Of a DNA stretch of 6,617 nucleotides, positions 1 to 6,617 are shown one piece after another. Each line of letters starts with the position of its first letter. Within the stretch, counting starts at the first letter, position 1. The stretch is from positions 1-6,617 of the forward strand of contig JALQVB010000053.1 of NCBI GenBank assembly GCA_023260495.1, given 5' to 3'. The position numbers and the translations under genes were made by a program. Origin of the DNA: Aquiluna sp. GTDB lineage: Bacteria; Actinomycetota; Actinomycetes; Actinomycetales; Microbacteriaceae. Below the pieces are notes generated by a model, which had not been told where the DNA came from, ran no database searches, and saw only the letters and a program-made list of their open reading frames with translations.

Positions 1-1151
1 ATGAGATCATTGAGGAGGAGCTGGGCGGCGCGCCCGCGATGCCAGAGGGCACCACTGAACTGCCCACCCCCAAGGAAATCAAGAGCTTTCTCGACGAGTA
101 CGTAATCGGCCAAGACGACGCCAAGAAGCAGCTCTCCGTTGCCGTCTACAACCACTACAAGCGCATTCGCTCAGGTGGCACACTAAGCGCTAAGGGTAAG
201 AACCAGGACGAGGTGGAGATTGCCAAGTCAAACATCCTGATGATTGGCCCCACCGGATGCGGCAAGACCTACTTGGCTCAAATTCTCGCAAAGCGCCTAA
301 ACGTGCCCTTTGCGGTGGCGGATGCAACTGCGCTTACCGAGGCCGGTTACGTCGGCGAGGATGTTGAAAACATCCTGCTTAAGCTGCTGCAGGCAGCGGA
401 CTTTGATCCGAAGCGTGCCGAGACCGGAATTGTCTACATCGACGAGATCGACAAGATTTCTCGCAAGGCCGAAAACCCTTCAATCACCCGGGACGTTTCC
501 GGCGAGGGTGTTCAGCAGGCACTGCTGAAGATTCTGGAGGGGACGGTTGCCTCGGTACCTCCGCAGGGAGGGCGCAAACACCCGCAGCAAGAGTTCATCC
601 AGATAGACACCACCAATGTGCTTTTCATTGTTGCTGGCGCTTTCGCTGGTCTCGAGGAAATTGTTGGTGAGCGCAAGGGCAAGAAGGGCATTGGATTCGG
701 CTCCCCGCTCAAGGAGTCAAAGTCGGAGACCAACATCTTCCGACAGGTGCAGCCCGAAGACTTGCGCAAGTTTGGCTTAATTCCAGAGTTCATCGGACGT
801 CTGCCTGTGATTGCGACCGTCGATCAGCTCGACCGAGAGGCGCTTATTTCGATTCTGACCGAACCGAAGAACGCGCTTGTGAAGCAGTACCAGAAGATGT
901 TTTCCATTGATGGATTCGAGCTTGAGTTCCAGCCTGAGGCGATCGAGTTGATTGCTGATTTGGCAATTCAGCGCGAGATCGGTGCTCGAGGCCTCAGGGC
1001 CATCTTGGAAGAGATTCTGAGCCCGATTATGTATGAGCTTCCTGGCTCTGAGGACAGTGGACTGGTCTTGATAACGGCCGAAAATGTCCGAGAGCGCACT
1101 TTGCCTGAGGTTAAGCCGCTGCCACAGCGGCTCAAAGATAAAAGCGCCTAG
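1..1151 (+). CDS. clpX: ATP-dependent Clp protease ATP-binding subunit ClpX, 3' portion (5' end outside window)
   Basis: ClpX is the cytoplasmic hexameric AAA+ unfoldase that feeds proteins into the ClpP peptidase. The frame is already open at the left edge: bases 3-38 encode EIIEEELGGAPA, the end of the N-terminal zinc-binding domain, so the ATG at 39 is internal and the true start, with the zinc cysteines, is off-window. Numbering from that internal Met, I see Walker A GPTGCGKT (70-77), the GYVG pore-1 loop (103-106), Walker B with VYIDEIDK (132-139), the RKH pore loop (179-181), sensor-1 region LFIVAGAFAG (195-204), the GIGFG ClpP-docking loop (217-221), the arginine finger in FIGRLP (252-257) and sensor 2 GARGLR (315-320). 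All motifs are intact. The 382 whole codons visible fit a full protein of about 420 residues. It ends KDKSA with TAG at 1149-1151. clpP would be expected upstream; benE follows on the same strand. Confidence 0.98.
   Translation, partial: EIIEEELGGAPAMPEGTTELPTPKEIKSFLDEYVIGQDDAKKQLSVAVYNHYKRIRSGGTLSAKGKNQDEVEIAKSNILMIGPTGCGKTYLAQILAKRLNVPFAVADATALTEAGYVGEDVENILLKLLQAADFDPKRAETGIVYIDEIDKISRKAENPSITRDVSGEGVQQALLKILEGTVASVPPQGGRKHPQQEFIQIDTTNVLFIVAGAFAGLEEIVGERKGKKGIGFGSPLKESKSETNIFRQVQPEDLRKFGLIPEFIGRLPVIATVDQLDREALISILTEPKNALVKQYQKMFSIDGFELEFQPEAIELIADLAIQREIGARGLRAILEEILSPIMYELPGSEDSGLVLITAENVRERTLPEVKPLPQRLKDKSA
1114..1132 (+). other. Perfect 8-bp hairpin in the last codons of clpX
   Basis: AGCCGCTG (1114-1121) and CAGCGGCT (1125-1132) are exact inverted complements around a CCA loop, inside the codons for the KPLPQRL tail of ClpX. 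The next bases are CAAAGATAAAAG, with no run of T, so it does not look like an intrinsic terminator on the + strand. On the - strand it is followed only by TTAACC, also weak. It ends 16 bases before the clpX stop codon and 27 bases before the proposed benE start. It could stabilise the clpX mRNA end, attenuate read-through into benE, or be a chance product of codon choice. Confidence 0.5.
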
Positions 1152-1152
1152 G
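1150..1152 (+). promoter_or_regulatory. Putative Shine-Dalgarno core (AGG) for benE at an AUU start
   Basis: AGG overlaps the last two bases of the clpX stop codon and lies seven bases before ATT at 1160-1162, which is normal spacing. The core is short, but it supports ATT as the benE start through termination-reinitiation coupling with clpX. The competing ATG at 1262 has only a GGA (1250-1252), nine bases upstream. Confidence 0.45.
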
Positions 1153-1159
1153 TCAAGAA

Positions 1160-2335
1160 ATTTCCAGATCTGAGAAGGCAGCCCCGTACCTAGCGGGAAC
1201 CGTCGCCTCTACCACTGGCTCGATAGCCACCTTCGGTGTTGCTATTGCCGGACTTACTGCAATGGGGGCCAATAGCCAGCAGTCAGCCACGGCCATCTTC
1301 ATGATGCTAATTGGCTACGGCGTGCTTTCCATCGGCCTCAGCTACTGGCTCAAGATGCCTATCAGCGTGGTCTGGAGCACACCGGGAGCCGCCTTTCTAG
1401 CCACTAGCGGCGCACTCGGACTAAGTTTTGAGGTTGCCGCTGGTGCGTTCCTGGTTTCCTCGGCACTGATTATCATCACTGGGCTTTGGCCTAGCTTGTC
1501 CCGGTTGGTTTCTCGGATACCGCCCCAGATCTCCGCGGCGATGTTGGCCGGAGTTATCTTCCCGTTCGTCGTTGCCACGGTGCATGCGGCCGTAGATTTT
1601 CCAGTCCTAGTTCTGCCCGTGGTGCTTTCCTGGCTCGTACTGAACCGAGTGGCGGCCGTTTGGGCATCCCCGGCGGCAATCGGTCTCGGCTTTGTGCTGA
1701 TATCGCTATCACCTGAGGCCAGCGGCTACCATGTCGATTCGCTATGGCCTGAGTTTTCACTAGTGGTTCCGCAGTTTCAACTGGCCGCGATTTTGGCCAT
1801 CGGCGTTCCGCTCTATCTGATAACCATGGCATCGCAGAACCTGCCGGGGATAGCGATCATGAACTCCCTGGGCTACCGCCTTCCGGTCGGAAGGGTGCTC
1901 ACTGCAACCGGTATCGGATCTCTCTTGACAGCTTTCTTCGGGGGTTTTGGTCTAAACCTTGCTGCTATCACAGCCGCGCTCAATGCCGATTCTGGAGCAA
2001 GCAAGGACCCGAACCGTCGCTGGGTGGCTGCTGCCTTCGGAGGGGTTGTTTACATCCTGTTCGCGCTATTGGCCGCGCCCTTCACGGCATTTGTTTTGGC
2101 CGTGCCGCGCGAGCTGCTGCTCGCACTTGCCGGCCTGGCACTGGTAAACACTTTTGCAAACTCGGTGAAGACGGCCGTGGCCGACGATGAGCTCAGGCTG
2201 CCCGGCATCGTGACGCTGGTGATTGGGGCAGCGGGAATCACCGTGTTTGGCATCGGAGGAGCCTTCTGGGCTCTGGTTACCGGCGTATTGGTTTGGCTTA
2301 GCGCCAGGTCAATCAGGCGAGTCCGCGACGAATAA
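1160..2335 (+). CDS. benE: BenE-family transporter (benzoate:H+ symporter-like), probable AUU start
   Basis: Inner-membrane secondary transporter of the BenE/YdcO family, whose characterised member imports benzoate with protons; the substrate here is unproven. Numbered from the first ATG (1262), family hallmarks are MPISVVWSTPGAAFL (32-46), ITMASQNLPGIAIM (187-200), GIGSLLTAFFGGFGLNLAAI (217-236) and the DPNRRW loop (249-254). The rest is mostly hydrophobic helices with a basic cytoplasmic-looking tail (RSIRRVRDE). Start choice: the frame is open from 1142, and the 34 codons before ATG 1262 encode an acidic/basic leader followed by a hydrophobic helix (AGTVASTTGSIATFGVAIAG) that matches the family's first membrane segment. 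No ATG, GTG or TTG occurs in that stretch. ATT at 1160 gives 391 residues, the usual family length; ATG 1262 gives 357 and loses helix 1. A point mutation of the start codon, a sequencing error or a decaying gene are alternatives. The body of the gene is intact. The family call is firm and the start is uncertain. No benzoate-degradation genes are visible. Confidence 0.9.
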   Translation: MSRSEKAAPYLAGTVASTTGSIATFGVAIAGLTAMGANSQQSATAIFMMLIGYGVLSIGLSYWLKMPISVVWSTPGAAFLATSGALGLSFEVAAGAFLVSSALIIITGLWPSLSRLVSRIPPQISAAMLAGVIFPFVVATVHAAVDFPVLVLPVVLSWLVLNRVAAVWASPAAIGLGFVLISLSPEASGYHVDSLWPEFSLVVPQFQLAAILAIGVPLYLITMASQNLPGIAIMNSLGYRLPVGRVLTATGIGSLLTAFFGGFGLNLAAITAALNADSGASKDPNRRWVAAAFGGVVYILFALLAAPFTAFVLAVPRELLLALAGLALVNTFANSVKTAVADDELRLPGIVTLVIGAAGITVFGIGGAFWALVTGVLVWLSARSIRRVRDE

Positions 2336-4343
2336 GCAGCGGGGTTATTTCTGGCTCGCGCCCCAGGAACTCGCGCACCAGGCCCATCGAGTCGCTGGAA
2401 CCACCGCGCGATAGCAGCGCCTCAGCGAAGCGCCTGCCGTTTTCGCGAGTAAGTCCGCCGTTTTGTTTGAACCAGTCCACGCTTTCAGCATCAAGAACCT
2501 CGCTCCAGATGTATCCGTAGTAACCAGCGGAGTAGCCGCCTGCGAATATGTGGGCAAAGTAGTTCGGGCGATAGCGGGTGGGCACTGGGGCAAAATCCAG
2601 TCCATAATCAGAGATCGCCGCAGCCTCGAACTGAGCGAGGTCGGTAATGTCACCGTCGGTTTCATGTAGCGCCAGATCCAAAATGGCTGCCTGGAGATAG
2701 TGCGTAGTCTCAAAGCCCTGGTTGAAGCTCTCGGTTGCCAATATTTTTTCAATCCAGGTCGGATCCAGTTTTTCGCCGGTCTCGAAGTGAATGGCGTAGT
2801 TAGCCAACACCTCTGGCCAGAGCATCCACATCTCATTTACCTGGGACGGAAACTCCACGAAATCGCGCTCGACATTCGTGCCGCTAAATCGCGGGTAGGT
2901 TACATCGGATAGCAGGCCGTGAAGAGTGTGGCCGAATTCGTGAAACAAGGTGTTGACCTCATCGAAGGTCATCAGTGCCGGCTCGCCGCTAGCAGGCTTT
3001 GGGATGTTCATATTGTTGACTACGACGGGCTTCTTGTTCAGCAGCCTTGACTGGTCAACAAGGTTGTTCATCCATGCCCCACCCGATTTCGATGGCCTGG
3101 CATAAGGGTCAAAGATGTACAGCCCGCAATTTTCCCCATCTTCGAAATCAACCTGATAGATCCAGTTGTCTGGGTGGTAGCCGACGATGTCGTCTCGCCT
3201 AGAAAAGCGCAAGCCATAGAGCTGATTGGCGGCAAAAAATACGCCATCCTCCAAGACCCTGCGCAGCTCGAAGTAAGGCTTCAACACTGCGGTGTCAACG
3301 TCATAGTCGCGTGCTCTGAGCTGTTCGGTGTAGCGGTCCCAGTCCCAGGCGGCTAAGGTGGCGCCTGGACGCTCCAGCTGCAGCAGCTGATTAAGCTGAG
3401 CTGCTTCTGCCTCGGCATTTTTCTTCGCAACCGGCGCAATTTGGCGCAGCACTGCGTGAATTCGCTCCGGCGACTTCGCAGTCTGGGTGCTGGTCGCGTA
3501 GCTGGGATAGTCCGCATAGCCAAACAGCCTTGCCTTCTCACTGCGCAGCTTGAGCATCTTGCGAACTAGCTCTGAGGTGTTGTTGGCGTTGTCTCGTGCA
3601 CCTCGGGAGAGCGTGCGCTGCAGAATCTCCTGGCGCAGCTCGCGGTCGGTTAGCTGGCTGAGTAGCGGGTGACCCGAGTAGTTCAGCAGCGGGATGGTAT
3701 AACCCTTACGACCCCTGTCGGATGCGGCCTGCTGCAGAGACTGCAATTCGGATTCTGTTAGCCCATCAAGCCTTTTGGCATCATCGAGGTGAATGGCCAG
3801 ATCATTGCTATCAGCTAAGAGTCGCTTGTCGAATTCGGCGGAAAGCGAGGCAAGTTCTTCGTTAATCTCGGCCACCCGAGCTCTACCGCTTTCGCCGAGC
3901 TCTGCACCGGCGTGACGGAAGTCCTGCAAGTACTTTGTCAGTAGCCAATCGGATTCGCTATCCAGCTCTAGCTCACCAGCGTCTCGCTTCTGCTCCAGCT
4001 CCACTAGGCGCGCAAACAACTCCGGGTTCAGCGAGATGGCATCCAGGTGGGCGGTGAGCCGTGGGCTGAGCTTCTGTTCAACCTGCTGCAAGTACTCGTT
4101 GGTATCAGATGATGTCTTATTGAAAACCACGTTTGCCAACTGCGAGAGCAGCTGCCCTGATCGCTCCATCGCCACCAGTGTGTTTTCAAAGCTGACGGAA
4201 GGCTCGGCCAGAATCGCCGCAATCTCGGCGTTATGCGCCGCAGTGGCAGCCTCAAAGGCTGGAAGGTAATGCCGATCTTCTAACTCTGAAAAATCAATCA
4301 GGTTAAATTCGCGACTGGATAGCTCTAGCAGTGGGTTACTCAC
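2313..4343 (-). CDS. dcp: Peptidyl-dipeptidase Dcp (M3 family zinc metallopeptidase)
   Basis: A soluble zinc peptidase that removes dipeptides from the C-terminus of oligopeptides, a late step in recycling peptides made by proteases such as ClpXP. The 676 residues match the usual length of Dcp/oligopeptidase A proteins (about 680). The zinc site is complete: HEFGH at 468-472 (bases 2928-2942) supplies both His ligands and the catalytic Glu, and Glu497 in DFVEFPSQ is the third ligand. SGTNVERDFVEFPSQVNE (487-504) resembles Dcp more than oligopeptidase A. The substrate-binding His/Tyr segment HIFAGGYSAGYYGYIW (598-613) is intact, and the C-terminus (PEITPLLIRRGLA) resembles the Dcp end. No signal peptide or membrane helix is seen, so it is cytoplasmic. 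The start is GTG (4343-4341): an in-frame stop four codons upstream (the valS stop) excludes a longer form, and SNPLLE aligns with the Dcp N-terminus. It lies nine bases after valS and is probably in the same transcript. Its last 23 bases overlap the end of benE. Confidence 0.95.
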   Translation of the reverse strand: MSNPLLELSSREFNLIDFSELEDRHYLPAFEAATAAHNAEIAAILAEPSVSFENTLVAMERSGQLLSQLANVVFNKTSSDTNEYLQQVEQKLSPRLTAHLDAISLNPELFARLVELEQKRDAGELELDSESDWLLTKYLQDFRHAGAELGESGRARVAEINEELASLSAEFDKRLLADSNDLAIHLDDAKRLDGLTESELQSLQQAASDRGRKGYTIPLLNYSGHPLLSQLTDRELRQEILQRTLSRGARDNANNTSELVRKMLKLRSEKARLFGYADYPSYATSTQTAKSPERIHAVLRQIAPVAKKNAEAEAAQLNQLLQLERPGATLAAWDWDRYTEQLRARDYDVDTAVLKPYFELRRVLEDGVFFAANQLYGLRFSRRDDIVGYHPDNWIYQVDFEDGENCGLYIFDPYARPSKSGGAWMNNLVDQSRLLNKKPVVVNNMNIPKPASGEPALMTFDEVNTLFHEFGHTLHGLLSDVTYPRFSGTNVERDFVEFPSQVNEMWMLWPEVLANYAIHFETGEKLDPTWIEKILATESFNQGFETTHYLQAAILDLALHETDGDITDLAQFEAAAISDYGLDFAPVPTRYRPNYFAHIFAGGYSAGYYGYIWSEVLDAESVDWFKQNGGLTRENGRRFAEALLSRGGSSDSMGLVREFLGREPEITPLLIRRGLA

Positions 4344-4352
4344 CCTGCAATG

Positions 4353-6617
4353 CTATTGCTCCTGGGCGAACTCGATGCCAATAATCTCTGCCGAAGCGGC
4401 GTCCTGCAGCTCCATCTCGTGAATTCTGCCGGCTGCCTTTAGATCGGCTGCGAAGTCAGATATCTGCTTCGGACCAGCGAGCTTCAGTGTTGCGATTTCG
4501 GCCTTCATCGACAGCTTCAAATCAGACTTGCTTTTGCGCACCAGGATGAGCGCCTCGGAAGCAACGGCCAACAAGGACGCGTCGCCACCTGGAAGCTCAG
4601 CTGTGGTTGGCCAGGGGGAGCGGTGCACTGAACCCTGCTGCCACCAAGACCAAACCTCCTCGGTTGCAAAGGGGAGGAATGGAGCAAGCAGTCTGACAAT
4701 CACGCTGAGCGCATGGCGGAGTGCCAACACCGCGGAGCCAACCTGCTGGGCGTTGAAGTCGCCTTGACCGTAGGCCCGCTCCTTCACAAGCTCGAGGTAA
4801 TCGTCAGTAAAGGTCCAGAAGAAGGTTTCGGTCAGCTCAAGAGCCCTGGTGTGGTCAAAGGCCTCGAATGCCTTGGTTGCACCTTCAACAACCTCTTGTA
4901 GCTTGGCCAACATCGCCAGATCGATTGGCTCAGAAACTTCACTGACGCCACTTGGAAGCTCGAACATCAGTGCAAACCGGGCTGCATTGAGAAGCTTGAT
5001 CGCAAGGCGACGGCCGATTTTCATCTGACCCTCGTCGAAGGCCGCATCGGTTCCCAATCTGGCGCTGGCAGCCCAGTAGCGAACCGCGTCCGAGCCGTGG
5101 TTCTCCAGCAGCTCATTAGGCACAACTACGTTGCCCTTCGACTTTGACATCTTCTTGCGATCCGGATCGAGAATCCATCCTGAAATCGCTGCGTGCTGCC
5201 ATGGCAGTCCTCCATGCTCGAGCCGGGAGCGCAGCAGGGTCGAGAACAACCATGTGCGGATGATGTCTTGTCCCTGTGGTCGCAAATCGTATGGGAAGAC
5301 CTTCTCGAACAGCTCTGGGTTGTCCAGCCAACCGCCAGCCAACTGTGGGGTGAGCGATGAGGTGGCCCAGGTATCCATGATGTCCATCTCACCCACAAAG
5401 CCTCCCGCCTGACCCCGCTGATCTTCGGTGTAGCCAGCAGGCACGTCGGAGGATGGGTCAACCGGAAGCTCGCTTGCACTCGGAGCAATCGGGTTCTCGT
5501 AGTCTGGGTTACCGTCGGCATCCAGTGGGTACCAGATAGGAATTGGCACACCAAAGAAGCGCTGCCTGGAGATTAGCCAGTCGCCATTCAGACCGTTGAT
5601 CCAGTCTTCGAGTCGCACCCGCATGAACGAAGGGTGGAAGTCCATCTGCTTACCGAGGCTGATGAGGCTATCCGCCAATTCCTGGTCGTCGCCACCGTTT
5701 TTGATGTACCACTGGCGAGTCGAAACTATCTCGAGAGGTCGGTCGCCTTTTTCAAAGAATTTCACCGGATGTGTGATTGGCTTGGGCTCGCCGACCATGT
5801 CGCCAGAATCCATTAGCGCCTTGACCAAAATTTCCTTGGCAGAGTGGACGGTCTTACCAACCATCTCGCCATAGAGGGAGGCGCCAGGCCCTGCTAGCAC
5901 CTCGGCAGGACCGGAAGAAATAATTCGACCGTCAAAGCCGATAATCGCACGGTTTGGAAGCTTGAGTTCACGCCACCAGATGACGTCTGTGACATCTCCA
6001 AAGGTACAGATCATCGCGATTCCAGAGCCCTTGTCGGGCTGCGCCAGGCGGTGCGCCACTATCGGCACCTCGACCCCAAAAATGGGTGTCTTTGCGCTCT
6101 TGCCAAAGTATTTCTGGTAACGCTCATCGTCCGGATGCGCCACCAAGGCAACGCAGGCCGGAATTAGTTCGGGCCTGGTGGTTTCAATAAAGATTTTTCC
6201 CTCAGGGCCGTCGAAGCCGATTCGGTGGTAGGCACCGGGCATTTCACGGTCTTCCAACTCAGCCTGGGCCACAGCGGTGCGGAAGGTAACATCCCAAAGG
6301 GTCGGAGCCATGGCTGTGTAGGCCTCCCCGCGGCCTAAGTTGTTCAGAAAAGCTTGCTGGGAAACCTTCTGGGCTGAGCTCGAAATTGTGCGGTAGGTCT
6401 GAGCCCAGTCGACCGACAGGCCAAGATTCCTCCAGAGGTTTTCAAAGGCCTTCTCGTCCTCTTCGGTTAGCGCCTCGCAAAGTTCAATGAAGTTCTGCCT
6501 AGATATTGGAAGCTGGTCGGCAGCTCTGCTGCTTTTGTTGTCGCCACCGGTCTGAGGTGGGGTAAAGCCTGGCACATAGGGCAGTGTGGGGTCGCAGCGA
6601 ACGCCGTAGTAGTTCTG
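4353..6617 (-). CDS. valS: Valine--tRNA ligase (ValS), 3' portion (N-terminus outside window)
   Basis: Class I aminoacyl-tRNA synthetase that charges tRNA-Val in the cytoplasm and hydrolyses mischarged threonine. The frame is open to the right edge, where it encodes QNYYGVRCDPTLPYV; the GTG at 6575 is internal, and the Rossmann start with the HIGH motif is off-window, probably about 100 residues away. Numbering from 6575: WDVTFRTAVAQAELE (94-108) precedes the editing domain, with ETTRPE (131-136) and GSGIAMICTFGDVTD (183-197). The catalytic fold then resumes at DWLISRQRFFGVPIPIWY (332-349), DTWATSS (401-407), and KKMSKSKGN (474-482; the KMSKS loop is bases 5139-5153). The anticodon-binding helical domain follows (about 550-660, with APFLPFATEEVW). 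It ends FAQEQ at TAG (4355-4353) without the long charged coiled-coil arm of E. coli-type ValS, consistent with the compact 'type 2' subfamily that I recall in Microbacteriaceae (family knowledge). All visible motifs are intact. It is upstream of dcp in a probable operon; its promoter is not in the window. Confidence 0.98.
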   Translation of the reverse strand, partial: QNYYGVRCDPTLPYVPGFTPPQTGGDNKSSRAADQLPISRQNFIELCEALTEEDEKAFENLWRNLGLSVDWAQTYRTISSSAQKVSQQAFLNNLGRGEAYTAMAPTLWDVTFRTAVAQAELEDREMPGAYHRIGFDGPEGKIFIETTRPELIPACVALVAHPDDERYQKYFGKSAKTPIFGVEVPIVAHRLAQPDKGSGIAMICTFGDVTDVIWWRELKLPNRAIIGFDGRIISSGPAEVLAGPGASLYGEMVGKTVHSAKEILVKALMDSGDMVGEPKPITHPVKFFEKGDRPLEIVSTRQWYIKNGGDDQELADSLISLGKQMDFHPSFMRVRLEDWINGLNGDWLISRQRFFGVPIPIWYPLDADGNPDYENPIAPSASELPVDPSSDVPAGYTEDQRGQAGGFVGEMDIMDTWATSSLTPQLAGGWLDNPELFEKVFPYDLRPQGQDIIRTWLFSTLLRSRLEHGGLPWQHAAISGWILDPDRKKMSKSKGNVVVPNELLENHGSDAVRYWAASARLGTDAAFDEGQMKIGRRLAIKLLNAARFALMFELPSGVSEVSEPIDLAMLAKLQEVVEGATKAFEAFDHTRALELTETFFWTFTDDYLELVKERAYGQGDFNAQQVGSAVLALRHALSVIVRLLAPFLPFATEEVWSWWQQGSVHRSPWPTTAELPGGDASLLAVASEALILVRKSKSDLKLSMKAEIATLKLAGPKQISDFAADLKAAGRIHEMELQDAASAEIIGIEFAQEQ
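4359..4363 (-). promoter_or_regulatory. Candidate ribosome-binding site for dcp inside the valS tail
   Basis: Read on the - strand, AGGAG occurs within the final valS codons (CAG GAG CAA TAG), 15 bases before the dcp GTG. That spacing is longer than optimal. A second AGG (4346-4344) directly abuts the GTG and is too close to act alone. Together with the 9-base gap this suggests dcp is translated mainly by ribosomes that finish valS and reinitiate. Confidence 0.4.

Noticed and set aside
39..41. ATG at 39 as the clpX start
   Set aside because: The frame is open upstream to the window edge and encodes EIIEEEL, the conserved end of the ClpX zinc-binding domain, so the start is off-window.
1067..1142. 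Promoter for benE inside the clpX 3' end (TTGATA at 1067 or the GATAAA near 1137)
   Set aside because: No pair of -35 and -10 boxes with acceptable match and spacing could be found by eye.
1131..1151. Programmed -1 frameshift at the clpX end (AAAGATAAAAGC) making a ClpX-BenE fusion
   Set aside because: The bases do not form a proper X XXY YYZ slippery heptamer, the hairpin lies upstream rather than downstream, ClpX ends in a normal tail, and a soluble unfoldase fused to a transporter makes no sense.
1216..1229. Small inverted repeat TGGCT-CGAT-AGCCA in the benE leader
   Set aside because: Only five base pairs, inside sequence that is well explained as coding for the first membrane helix, and with no T run; expected by chance.
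2260..2280. GAGCC/GGCTC inverted repeat near the benE end as a terminator for dcp
   Set aside because: A 5-bp stem without a T run on either strand, inside benE coding sequence; too weak to call.
4036..4269. Open frames on the strand opposite dcp and valS (for example 4036-4269, 5131-5412 and 5596-5874)
   Set aside because: They lie entirely inside strongly recognised genes, their translations resemble no family, and they show no separate ribosome-binding sites.
6573..6575. GTG at 6575 as the valS start
   Set aside because: The upstream codons to the edge encode QNYYGVRCDP, typical internal ValS sequence, and the HIGH motif required for catalysis would be missing.

Overview
The window looks like ordinary chromosomal DNA from an actinobacterium, most likely a small-genome Microbacteriaceae of the aquatic Rhodoluna/Aquiluna kind. 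The reasons are a GC content that looks to be in the mid-50s by eye, an actinobacterial-style ClpX ending in KDKSA, a compact ValS without the C-terminal coiled-coil arm, and very tight gene packing. The assignment comes from pattern recognition only; no database search was run.

Layout from left to right: (1) the 3' part of clpX on the + strand, with its N-terminal zinc-binding domain lying mostly off the left edge. (2) benE on the + strand, a BenE-family (benzoate:H+ symporter-like) membrane transporter. It follows clpX after only 8 bases if the AUU start proposed here is correct. (3) dcp on the - strand, a complete M3-family peptidyl-dipeptidase that converges on benE with a 23-bp overlap of the 3' ends. 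(4) valS on the - strand, a valyl-tRNA synthetase whose N-terminus, including the HIGH motif, lies off the right edge. valS is immediately upstream of dcp and almost certainly co-transcribed with it. The window is nearly 100% coding: there is no gene-free stretch over 300 bases, no RNA gene, no mobile element and no CRISPR array.

Functionally the window joins two converging housekeeping units. One is protein turnover: ClpX unfolds substrates for ClpP, and Dcp, from the opposite operon, trims the resulting small peptides. The other is translation (ValS). The transporter is the outsider, since no aromatic-catabolism genes are in view.

No new system was found. The best point for a second look is the start of the transporter. 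The frame is open from base 1142 and encodes the expected first membrane helix upstream of the first ATG (1262), but that stretch has no ATG, GTG or TTG codon. An AUU codon at 1160, seven bases after an AGG Shine-Dalgarno core that overlaps the clpX stop, gives a 391-codon protein of normal family length. A perfect 8-bp hairpin sits just upstream, in the last codons of clpX.
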